Origin: Bacteroidales bacterium
GTDB lineage: Bacteria; Bacteroidota; Bacteroidia; Bacteroidales; Tenuifilaceae
Assembly (NCBI GenBank): GCA_013376985.1
Contig: JACABB010000020.1
Span: 1,637 to 63,759, forward strand
Direction of reading: 5' to 3'
DNA: 62,123 nucleotides
The notes beneath the pieces are model-generated. The model ran no database searches. It worked only from the letters and a program-made list of their open reading frames with translations, and was not told the DNA's origin. Within the stretch, counting starts at the first letter, position 1, and each line of letters opens with the position of its first letter. Positions 46,444 to 54,772 of the stretch are shown here, one piece after another. Position numbers and translations under genes: made by a program.

Positions 46444-46463
46444 ATAGTATCCCAATTGATTAT

Positions 46464-46498
46464 AAGAGTTCCGAACTTTTTGAAAGCTCGGAACTCTT
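46464..46498. repeat. GAGTTCCGA hairpin family (copy 2)
   Basis: AAGAGTTCCGAACTTT (46464-46479) and AAAGCTCGGAACTCTT (46483-46498), 16-bp arms with one mismatch. It lies 20 bp from one stop and 12 bp from the next gene's stop, so it may serve as a terminator for both. Confidence 0.75.
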
Positions 46499-46510
46499 AC
46501 TTTTTGGGCT

Positions 46511-48847
46511 TTACTTAAACGGCAAATGCGATATAAATATTTCGGGGTGAAGACCCTGTTTATCTAACTTGTAGTAAAAGGCAGCAGCCCATTCCTCAGC
46601 CCTTTCAACTTTTGGACCCAATGTAATTTTTTGAATTATAGGGTTAATGGGTACTGTCTCCACGTAAATTCTTAGTTGGTTGTTATCACTTATTATTTTT
46701 TTCTCCAAACCAACACCATTCACTACCATTCTTATCTCATGCTCGTACTGGTACTCTGCGCTTTTAAACAGGTAGGCTATTGAGTTTAGCAGTTCCAGTA
46801 AATCTTTAATACTATATGATTTCTTTTTAACATTGGCGATATACTCCTTTACTTTTTCTGCCAATTGGTTCATACAAGTATTTAATTCCTTTTCCTCATC
46901 TTTAGCTCCTGGTACAACAAATAAGTTCTCTTTATTCTGTGTTTTATATGCCATCCTATAAAAGTTGAAATCATCGCTCTTCACTTCCCGCGAATCAGTT
47001 TTAACTCTGGAGGATAAGAAATCTATTAAACTATCCTCTAATTTCTCACTGTCTATTGTTATGGAACACCCCTTCGCCTCCTCCTTGCTCTCCTTGCCGT
47101 ACATCCGCCATAAGGTTAAATCGTCGTGTTTGACATCTGATACAAAGCTACCGATAAACGGCTTTCGGGTAAATGGCATTGCACAATTCTCCTCGCTCTT
47201 CCTGATTGGTGCTTCGGAAATTCCCAGAAATTTGAATAACTCTCTGCCCTCCGATGGGTCGTTAAGGAAAGCGCACTCAGATAGCCTAAACTTACTATCA
47301 TCCAAAATCATGGCTTTAGCCGCTGTTAAGCTGGTGTAATGTGTAACTGAACTATCCTTAAGTAATAAAATATCTTTAATCTTCTCTACAAGTTGTCTAA
47401 TGCTTCCGTATTCAGGAATAGCGAGTGATTTTTTTAACTCTTCAATCTCTGATTTGGCTTGTAGTGCAAAGTAATCCGATTTATTCTCAGTAACCTCAAT
47501 ATATTTTTCAAAGTCATTAAGAGCATTCCGATACTTAGCTTTAAAACTATATATCAAAGCTCGTTGATAATAAGGAATTTCATTTTTAGGATCAAGTTCA
47601 ATTGATCTATTAAAGTTTTCAATTGCTTCATCATATTCTTCCAAATCGAAATAAATATCTCCTAAACCATTGTAATGGAGTGCATTTTCTGGATCAAGTT
47701 TTATAGATTTAGTATAGTTCTCTATGGCTTTGTCGTATTCTTTTAAATCTGAATAAACATTTCCTAAATCGTTGTAGAAGAATGCATTTTCTGGATCAAG
47801 TTTTATGGCTTTATCATAGTTCTCTATAGCTTTGTCATATTCTTTCAAGTCTGAGTAAACATTCCCTAAGTCATTGTAGAAGAGTGCCTCTTTAGGATCG
47901 AGTTCTATTGCTTCATTATGGTTTTCTATTGCATTGTCATATTTACCCAGATAGTGATAAACATCTCCTAACTTATTAAAAGAGTATGCATCTTTAGGAT
48001 CAAGTTTTATAGATTTATTATAGTTTTCTACAGCTTTATCATATTCTTTTAAGTCTGAGTAAACATTTCCTAAGTCATTGAAAAAAACAGCATTTTTAGG
48101 ATCAAGTTCTATTGCTTTACTATGGTTTTCTATTGATTTGTCGTATTCTTTCAAGTCTGAGTAAACATTTCCTAAGTCATTGTAAAAGAGTGCCTCTTTG
48201 GGATCGAGTTCTATTGCTTTATTATGGTTTTCTATTGCTTTGTCATATTCTTTCAATACGTAATAAACATCTCCTAATCCACTATAAGAGTATGCAACTT
48301 TAGGATCAAGTTTTATGGATTCATTATAGTTCTTTATTGCGTTGTCATATTCTTTCAAAACGTAATAAACATCTCCTAATCCATTGTAAGGGTATGCAAA
48401 TTTAGGATCGAGTTCTATGGCTTTATTATAATATTTTATTGCCTTGTCGTATTCGTCTAGATCAGAATAAACAATTCCTAATCCACTATAAGGATATGCA
48501 AATTTAGGATCGCATTCTATGGCTTTATTAAAGTATTTTATTGCTTCATCATATTTCTTTAAATCAACATAGATACCGCCTTTATAATGATTCGCCTTTG
48601 CCTGATTTGGATTAATTTTTAATGCCTTCTCAACTGCTTTTTCACAAAGATCTTTTTCATCTAATCTATAATAAGCTTGTGCTTTTTCTGCATATAAATC
48701 GGCATCAATTCTTTCTTTCAATAAATCATCTGCGAGTAATTCTATTACCTCAGAGTATTTTTCTTCATTGTTTAAGGCTTGCGCCTTTTCTAATAATTCT
48801 TTGTTTGTTGGCATTTGTTCCTTCAATTTGGGTAAACGGTATTGCAA
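46511..48847 (-). CDS. TPR-array protein with C-terminal DUF2971 domain
   Basis: 778 residues; Met12 (MPTNKELLEKAQ) is a better start than the first Met. Residues about 15-455 are 13 consecutive 34-residue TPR units. Units 4-12 are highly alike (YNDLGNVYSDLKEYDKAIEN, IKLDP), also at DNA level with a 102-bp period. Then comes a DUF2971 domain (VTHYTSLTAAKAMILDDSKFRLSECAFLNDPSEG, LWRMYG). DUF2971 proteins are of unknown function, often in mobile or defence-like settings. The array may scaffold a partner and likely varies in copy number by recombination. Cytosolic, no signal peptide. Confidence 0.88.
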   Translation of the reverse strand: MQYRLPKLKEQMPTNKELLEKAQALNNEEKYSEVIELLADDLLKERIDADLYAEKAQAYYRLDEKDLCEKAVEKALKINPNQAKANHYKGGIYVDLKKYDEAIKYFNKAIECDPKFAYPYSGLGIVYSDLDEYDKAIKYYNKAIELDPKFAYPYNGLGDVYYVLKEYDNAIKNYNESIKLDPKVAYSYSGLGDVYYVLKEYDKAIENHNKAIELDPKEALFYNDLGNVYSDLKEYDKSIENHSKAIELDPKNAVFFNDLGNVYSDLKEYDKAVENYNKSIKLDPKDAYSFNKLGDVYHYLGKYDNAIENHNEAIELDPKEALFYNDLGNVYSDLKEYDKAIENYDKAIKLDPENAFFYNDLGNVYSDLKEYDKAIENYTKSIKLDPENALHYNGLGDIYFDLEEYDEAIENFNRSIELDPKNEIPYYQRALIYSFKAKYRNALNDFEKYIEVTENKSDYFALQAKSEIEELKKSLAIPEYGSIRQLVEKIKDILLLKDSSVTHYTSLTAAKAMILDDSKFRLSECAFLNDPSEGRELFKFLGISEAPIRKSEENCAMPFTRKPFIGSFVSDVKHDDLTLWRMYGKESKEEAKGCSITIDSEKLEDSLIDFLSSRVKTDSREVKSDDFNFYRMAYKTQNKENLFVVPGAKDEEKELNTCMNQLAEKVKEYIANVKKKSYSIKDLLELLNSIAYLFKSAEYQYEHEIRMVVNGVGLEKKIISDNNQLRIYVETVPINPIIQKITLGPKVERAEEWAAAFYYKLDKQGLHPEIFISHLPFK

Positions 48848-49057
48848 TGGAATTTGAATTGGAGTACTAAGTTAATTATTAAACAGAATCAGCCAAAAAC
48901 CTTGTTGGTTTATTATAGATTGTTATTGGTTTAAAGAATTTACCAATAACTCTTCCAGTTCTTGCGAATTTGGAGGGTTTGGGAGGTTGGTAGATAACTC
49001 TATCGGGGTTTTAAACCCTGATAGAGTTTTGTAATGATGCTTAATGGTTATTAATGC
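48848..49057. other. Start of a 1.3-kb gene-free region
   Basis: No gene seen between 48848 and 50180. This part contains CTATCGGGGTTTTAAACCC / CCTGATAG-type inverted text near 48995-49030. The rest of the region is covered by the repeat entries. Confidence 0.5.
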
Positions 49058-49304
49058 GAATTAAGGGTTGAATCAATACCTCCGCCTTTTAAGGCGGAGG
49101 TTGTAATCATTAAATTCTATGGGCTTTAGCCCTCAATTTTGTTAATATCTTTTATGTAATCTTCTAAAATGTTGAGTTCAATTTATTCTGTTATTTGCAA
49201 TCTAATTGATGTTGGGCTAAAGCCCAATAACCTTCGTCCCTTTGCCTCCGCCTTAAAAGGCGGAGTTATTGATTGTGTTAGCTGCTTTATTCAACCCTTA
49301 ATTC
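49058..49304. mobile_element. Nested palindromic mosaic element
   Basis: Perfect 16-bp inverted ends GAATTAAGGGTTGAAT (49058-49073) and ATTCAACCCTTAATTC (49289-49304). Inside, in mirror order, are a 22-bp GGCGGAGG palindrome (49079-49100), GGGCTTTAGCCC (49121-49132), GGGCTAAAGCCC (49214-49225) and a 20-bp GGCGGAG palindrome (49246-49265). The layout is symmetrical around about 49175. No coding capacity. Confidence 0.7.
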
Positions 49305-49316
49305 ACATTATTATAT

Positions 49317-49344
49317 AATACATTGTTTCTTACATCGAACTCAA
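49317..49344. repeat. Single end of the MITE-like family
   Basis: AATACATTGTTTCTTACATCGAACTC matches the right end of copy A (32458-32482 region) almost exactly. No partner end was found nearby. Confidence 0.55.
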
Positions 49345-49358
49345 TATAAAAACCCATT

Positions 49359-49644
49359 ATAAATATTCACTGCTGTCCGATAAAAATAAATACAATCTCA
49401 TAAAACATATTAACAACTAGGCTTTGAAAAATATTACGCCCCTACAGGGCTTATTTTTCTGTAGATAACATTTTTCCTACAAATATTATCGCGGTGCTAC
49501 CGCTTGAAAAGCTGCAGAGCAGCAAAATATTTGTAGAGAGTAATTTACAAATAGAAGTCAAAGCTGCAGAGCAGCGTAATATTAATAAACATTCTAAAAC
49601 AGATATCATTCAAAATTTCATCGGATAACAATGATAAATATTAT
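49359..49644. mobile_element. Second nested element with imperfect inverted ends
   Basis: Ends ATAAATATTCACTGCTGTCCGAT (49359-49381) and ATCGGATAACAATGATAAATATTAT (49620-49644) are imperfect inverted copies. Enclosed is another unit bounded by AATATTACGC (about 49428) and GCGTAATATT (about 49574-49583), containing two GCTGCAGAGCAGC palindromes and the direct text CTACAAATATT in both orientations. It appears to be an insertion within an insertion. Confidence 0.5.
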
Positions 49645-49865
49645 AACAGAAGTATCAGGTATAAGATTCCCTATATCAATAGCAGTTTTTCCCTTCCCAG
49701 AAACTCAGGCAACAAAAAACCATTGTTTTTACCATCTCGATATTTCACTTAGATAATAATGATATCCAAAAAGCCCTTTTATGCGGTAGCTATCCCACAA
49801 AACACACGAAGAAGGCACAAAAAACACTATGCAAATATTCACCCATAATTCCCACGGGTAATTAT

Positions 49866-49880
49866 ATCGCAAATTGCGAT
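49866..49880. repeat. Dispersed palindrome ATCGCA-N3-TGCGAT (copy 6)
   Basis: Exact copy with spacer AAT in the gene-free region. Confidence 0.85.
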
Positions 49881-50032
49881 AGTTGCAGGCACTCTTTGCT
49901 TAATAACTATTCTATTGCATCATCCTGTTATAGCCTTTTTTTAGAGGGAAGTGGGTTTTACTGATATCGCAATGCTTATTTTATTGTGCAATCCTTTGTG
50001 GGTTGCGTTTTCTTTGCCCATAGCAACAAAAA

Positions 50033-50047
50033 ATCGCAAAATGCGAT
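50033..50047. repeat. Dispersed palindrome ATCGCA-N3-TGCGAT (copy 7)
   Basis: Exact copy with spacer AAA, 134 bp downstream of the RND gene stop. Confidence 0.85.
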
Positions 50048-50077
50048 ACTGGGTGGAGGTTGTTTGTATTGTGTAAC

Positions 50078-50112
50078 AAGAGTTCCGAACTTTCAAAAAG
50101 TTCGGAACTCTT
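50078..50112. repeat. GAGTTCCGA hairpin family (copy 3)
   Basis: Perfect 16-bp arms AAGAGTTCCGAACTTT (50078-50093) and AAAGTTCGGAACTCTT (50097-50112), 3-nt loop. Confidence 0.8.
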
Positions 50113-50127
50113 GGGTTTAATACAAAG

Positions 50128-50166
50128 AAAAAACCCCAACCCTTTGATTTAAGGGTCAGGGTTTTT
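50128..50166. terminator. Terminator of the efflux operon
   Basis: AAAAACCCCAACCCTT and AAGGGTCAGGGTTTTT form a near-perfect stem ending 15 bp from the RND stop, with a T run on the minus-strand exit side. Confidence 0.7.
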
Positions 50167-50180
50167 AAATCTTTTTATTA

Positions 50181-53100
50181 CTAGTATAGATTTTTAAAAT
50201 CAACTTTTCGTGCTAATCTATTCGATTTACGACGTTGTTTTCTAACACCGCGTGAATACATTACAAAGTACATCACAGGAATTAGTATAAGCGTTAGGAA
50301 TGTTGCAAAGCTTAACCCGAATATTATTGTCCACGATAGCGGGCCAAAGAACATCACGTTATCACCACCAAAATGTAGGTGTGGGTTTAAATCTGCAAAT
50401 AGGGTTACAAAGTTAACGTTCATCCCAATTGCTAATGGAATAAGCCCAAGAATGGTTGCTGTTGCGGTAAGAATAACAGGTGTAATACGAGTTTTACCTG
50501 CTTCAATAATCGCCTCGCGGGTTTTCATTCCCTTCGCCTTAAGCACATCAGTAAATTCAACTAAAAGGATACCATTTCTTACCACTATACCTGCTAGGGC
50601 AACAATTCCCATCCCTGTCATAATAATTGATATGGTCATTCCAAAAATCATATAGCCAATGAGTACACCCATTATACTAAATATTACCTCAGAAACAATG
50701 ATCAATGGTTTTGACATTGAGTTGAATTGGGTAATCATAATAAACATAATGAGGAATAGGGCAAGTAGCATTGCTTTGGATAGGAATACCATTGATTCCT
50801 TTTGATCTTCCTGTTCCCCAGTAATTCTAATTTCAACGCCGTTGGGTGTTGAGTATTGAGGCAATGCGCTCTTTATTTGAGGAATGATAGCGTTTGCAGT
50901 ATAACCATCCAAAACATTCGATGAAAGTGTGATAACCCTCTTCAAGTTTAACCGGTTAATCTGACCGTAGCTGGTTACATAATCGATTTTGGCAACAACG
51001 GATAGAGGAATCTGGCGAATTCCACCACCATTCATATCCCTATAGGTAATTGTTAAATTAAGTAGCTGCTCAATATCGTTACGCTGGTTCTCCTCGAAGC
51101 GAAGCATAATTGGATATTGATCTTCACCTTCACGATATTTCGAAACCTCAGTACCAAACCTTGCCGTACGTATAGCACCACCTACAGCACCAGCCGAAAT
51201 TCCCTCGATATTTGCCCTTTCACGATCAAGATTGATAACAATTTCGGGTTTTGTAGTTGCAAAGTCCGATTTTAACTCTTCAATACCGCCAATCTGAAGG
51301 GAATCAATAAATCGTTTAAATTTAGCAGTTGTATTAACCAAATCGGTAAGGTTTTCGCCAGCAATTTCAATGTTGATTGGTTTACCTGTTGGTGGCCCCG
51401 ACCTGTTCTTATCAACAATAATTTCGACGCCAGGAAGGTCTTTAACCACTTTTCGAATATCAGCTAAATAAACTCCTGTATGTATACCTCCTCGCTTACT
51501 ATACTCAACAAAGTTGATAGCAATCTTGGCTAAATTTGATGATTTAGTTGAGTTATCAAACATATTTTCGGATGCACCTAATGCAACATTGGTTACAACC
51601 GATTCAACGATTGGATTATTATTACCCAAAACGCTCATAACACGGCGTTCTACAACTTTGGCTACTGAATCCGTAACGCGTATATCGGTACCAATAGGCA
51701 TTTTAATATAGGCATTCAGAGAGTTTGGTTCGTTATTTGGGAAAAATACAACATCTGTTTTAACATAGTGATTTACAACCATTGTAACAAAAAATAGCCC
51801 AATCATTACCCAAAGAATCCGAATAGGCCGTTTTCCCAGAAGTACCCAAGCTAAAAGACTCTCATATTTACGCATCATTGCTGGAATAAAACGTGACTGG
51901 AATTTACGAAGCACCTTATACCAGAATATATTATGCATAAATACAACAATAGCAATAAAAACTAGAAAATTGCCAATTCCAATATAACTTGATAAATAGA
52001 ATGGAATTGCAACAAGAATTATTCCGAGTGTAATCTTATACAATTTTGGAAGTGGAACGGGACGATCCTCATCATCATGCTTCATAAAATCAACAGCAAA
52101 AATTGGGTTGATTACATAAGCAACAATAAGGGATGCAAATAGTGTTATCATTAGGGTTATTGGAATGAATTTCATAAAACTTCCAACAACACCAGGCCAG
52201 AATGCCAATGGTAAGAATGGGGCTAGTGTTGTTAAGGTACCCGAAAGAATTGGAACAAACACTTCCCCTGCCGCAAACTTTGCTGAAATTGCAATTGGCA
52301 TCTTTGTCTTCTTAAAAATTCGGTGAGTATTCTCAATAACCACAATCGCATCGTCTACCACAATACCAAGGGCGAAAATGAATGCAAACATTACCAACAT
52401 ATTCATTGTAAAACCAATATATGGCATAAAAATGTAAGCAATAAACATCGATAAAGGAACCGATAAACCAACAAAGATGGAGTTTACAACACCCATAAAA
52501 AACATAAGTACCATGGTTACCAATATGAATCCAATGATAATTGTATTGTTCAACTCGTTCAGCGTATTCCTTGTAAAGCGCGATTGATCACCAGTAATCT
52601 CAACAGTTAAATTGGGTGGTAGCTTATGGTCTTTAAAATCGGCAATTATATCCTTTATTTGATCGGATGCATCGAGTAGATTTTGACCGCTCTTTTTAAT
52701 TACATTAAGGGTAATTACGTTCTTTCCATCGTAACGTGCAAAACTTTCTTGATCATGGAAAGAATCAACTACTACAGCAATATCCTTAAGTTTAACTTGA
52801 GCGCCACTTGATGTGCTTACCACAATATTCTTTACCTCATCAATATCTTTTATTTCACCAACAACACGAATCGAACGGCTCATGCCCTGCATATCAATAT
52901 TACCACCTGATACGGTTACGTTGTTAGCAGCAACAGCAGATTGAACATCATAGAAAGTTAAATTGGCCGCTCTCATTTTGTACATATCAAGGTTAATCTG
53001 AATTTCACGATCCAGCGCACCTACAATATCAACCCGAGTTATTTCCTTCAACCCTTCAATTTTCTCCTGCATATCATCAGCATACTTCTTCAATCGATCT

Positions 53101-53576
53101 AAAGGGATATCGCCAGATATATTGATATACATAATGGGTATCTCGGATATATCAATCTCCTTTACGAAAGGCTCTTTAAAATTTGCTGGATCGTTGGGTA
53201 AATCAGACTTAGTTTTATCTACAGCATCTTTAACGAGCTGCTTTGCATCTTTAACATCCACACCAGTATTAAATTCCACAATAATTGCACAATAATCCTG
53301 AAGTGAGCGAGAAGTGATCTTCTTAACCCCATTGATAGATTTAAGGTTTTTCTCGAGAGGCCGGGTTACTAAGTTCTCAATATCCGAAGGAGATGTACCA
53401 AAATAAGGCGCACTAACAATAATTTGTGGAATAACAATCTCGGGATATTGCTCTTTAGGTATTGTGATATAATTGATTATACCAAATACGCAGATAATGA
53501 AAACCAGCACATAAACGCTAATCTTATTATCGATAGCCCAACTGGTTGCAAAAAACTCTTTATATTTCTTTTCCAT
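50181..53576 (-). CDS. RND efflux transporter, AcrB/HAE1-like permease
   Basis: 1131 residues. Typical RND features are present: an N-terminal helix, PQIIVSAPYFGTSPSDIENLVTRPLE, FALGIVVDDAIVVIEN in TM4, GITVIA-type IPLAFWPGVVGSFMKFIP, and the second half with GMGIVALAGIVVRNGILLVEF. Compared with AcrB (about 1050) it is longer, partly because of two extra hydrophobic segments at about 510-560 (LYKITLGIILVAIPFYL, FLVFIAIVVFMHNIFW). It exports drugs, dyes or other amphiphiles with the adaptor and TolC encoded upstream in the same operon. Confidence 0.93.
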   Translation of the reverse strand: MEKKYKEFFATSWAIDNKISVYVLVFIICVFGIINYITIPKEQYPEIVIPQIIVSAPYFGTSPSDIENLVTRPLEKNLKSINGVKKITSRSLQDYCAIIVEFNTGVDVKDAKQLVKDAVDKTKSDLPNDPANFKEPFVKEIDISEIPIMYINISGDIPLDRLKKYADDMQEKIEGLKEITRVDIVGALDREIQINLDMYKMRAANLTFYDVQSAVAANNVTVSGGNIDMQGMSRSIRVVGEIKDIDEVKNIVVSTSSGAQVKLKDIAVVVDSFHDQESFARYDGKNVITLNVIKKSGQNLLDASDQIKDIIADFKDHKLPPNLTVEITGDQSRFTRNTLNELNNTIIIGFILVTMVLMFFMGVVNSIFVGLSVPLSMFIAYIFMPYIGFTMNMLVMFAFIFALGIVVDDAIVVIENTHRIFKKTKMPIAISAKFAAGEVFVPILSGTLTTLAPFLPLAFWPGVVGSFMKFIPITLMITLFASLIVAYVINPIFAVDFMKHDDEDRPVPLPKLYKITLGIILVAIPFYLSSYIGIGNFLVFIAIVVFMHNIFWYKVLRKFQSRFIPAMMRKYESLLAWVLLGKRPIRILWVMIGLFFVTMVVNHYVKTDVVFFPNNEPNSLNAYIKMPIGTDIRVTDSVAKVVERRVMSVLGNNNPIVESVVTNVALGASENMFDNSTKSSNLAKIAINFVEYSKRGGIHTGVYLADIRKVVKDLPGVEIIVDKNRSGPPTGKPINIEIAGENLTDLVNTTAKFKRFIDSLQIGGIEELKSDFATTKPEIVINLDRERANIEGISAGAVGGAIRTARFGTEVSKYREGEDQYPIMLRFEENQRNDIEQLLNLTITYRDMNGGGIRQIPLSVVAKIDYVTSYGQINRLNLKRVITLSSNVLDGYTANAIIPQIKSALPQYSTPNGVEIRITGEQEDQKESMVFLSKAMLLALFLIMFIMITQFNSMSKPLIIVSEVIFSIMGVLIGYMIFGMTISIIMTGMGIVALAGIVVRNGILLVEFTDVLKAKGMKTREAIIEAGKTRITPVILTATATILGLIPLAIGMNVNFVTLFADLNPHLHFGGDNVMFFGPLSWTIIFGLSFATFLTLILIPVMYFVMYSRGVRKQRRKSNRLARKVDFKNLY

Positions 53577-53612
53577 GAAAATTTCTTTTAAGATCTAGTA
53601 GATTTCTTTTAA

Positions 53613-54731
53613 TTAAAATCTTACGTATTCACCATCAATCAGATTTTGAAAGCCGGCAGATATAAGTTTCTCCCCTGTTTTAACTCCCTCAACAATTTCA
53701 GCTAATCCATTATAGGTAAAACCAATTTTAACGGGTTGCTTATATGCTGCATTGAATTTATCTTTTGGACGTATAACGTATACATAACTACCTAATGCAT
53801 CTGTTTGAATAACATTCATAGGCAAAACAATGGCATTATTTGTATGATAATCGTTAACCTGAATAATAGCAATCATATTTGCTTTTAAATTTGGTGCCTC
53901 ACTATTAATCCTAGTTTCAATTAGGAAAGTCCTGTTTACTGGGTTGATATAGTTACTTACAAATGAAACTACGGTTTCAACCTGTTTATTAGCATCTGGA
54001 AATAAAACAATCAACTTATCACCCTTTTGAACTCTTGTTGAGTAAGCTTCTGAAACCTCAGCAGTAACCTTAAGGTTTTTAAAAGCAACTACTCTATACG
54101 CTGCTAAACGAGGGTCGGGTGAAACAACACCACCAACCTTAATGTTGCACTCCTCAATAGTACCATCAATTGGAGATTTAATTTGGAATTTCTCAATCTG
54201 CTGCTTTAAGGAAGTAATTTGCTGTTCAAGCGATTCCTTTGTAGTTTTTGATTGTAGATATTGTACCTCGCTTCCGATTTTCTGATCCCAAAGACGTTTT
54301 TGTTTATCAAACATCTCTGAAGCAAATTTGTATTGGGTTTCAAGGCTTTCGAGTTGACTTTTATACTGTTTATCGTCGATCTGTGCCAGTACTTGTCCTT
54401 TTACAACGTGTTGACCAACATCTGCATATTTAGCTGCAACAGTTCCTGGGGCTTCGGCAAAAACACCCGCATTCAAATCACCATCCAGTTTACCTTGCAC
54501 TCTAATAAAGTGGTCAAAAGGGCTTGTTTTAGTCTCAGTAAAACCAACAAATTTAAATTTCTCTGGATTAATTTCTCCCTTTTCGCTCTTCAAATCAGCT
54601 TCAAGCGCTTTGATCTTTTCATCAATAGCAGTGCGCTGATCTTTCAAACTTGCTAATTGAGTTTGCTTATTATTACTGCTACATGCTATTACTAGAATGC
54701 TGATAAAAATTAATGATAGTTTTGTCTTCAT
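53613..54731 (-). CDS. RND periplasmic adaptor subunit, lipoprotein
   Basis: 372 residues. Lipoprotein signal ends at IVIACSS (Cys about 17). A coiled-coil stretch directly after it (LKDQRTAIDEKIKALEADLKSEKGE) is followed by the barrel-sandwich hybrid halves (GTVAAKYADVGQHVVKGQVLAQID and FQIKSPIDGTIEECNIKVGGVV) around a hairpin. It links the RND pump with the TolC channel. The second gene counted from the pump, 36 bp gap. Confidence 0.93.
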   Translation of the reverse strand: MKTKLSLIFISILVIACSSNNKQTQLASLKDQRTAIDEKIKALEADLKSEKGEINPEKFKFVGFTETKTSPFDHFIRVQGKLDGDLNAGVFAEAPGTVAAKYADVGQHVVKGQVLAQIDDKQYKSQLESLETQYKFASEMFDKQKRLWDQKIGSEVQYLQSKTTKESLEQQITSLKQQIEKFQIKSPIDGTIEECNIKVGGVVSPDPRLAAYRVVAFKNLKVTAEVSEAYSTRVQKGDKLIVLFPDANKQVETVVSFVSNYINPVNRTFLIETRINSEAPNLKANMIAIIQVNDYHTNNAIVLPMNVIQTDALGSYVYVIRPKDKFNAAYKQPVKIGFTYNGLAEIVEGVKTGEKLISAGFQNLIDGEYVRF

Positions 54732-54772
54732 ATTATAAATTTTTCAGTTGTCAATTTTGAGCGTTTCAATTT

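Noticed and set aside
46511-48847. CRISPR-like array in the 102-bp repeats
   Set aside because: The repeats are coding TPR units with one continuous frame; no constant repeat with unique spacers.
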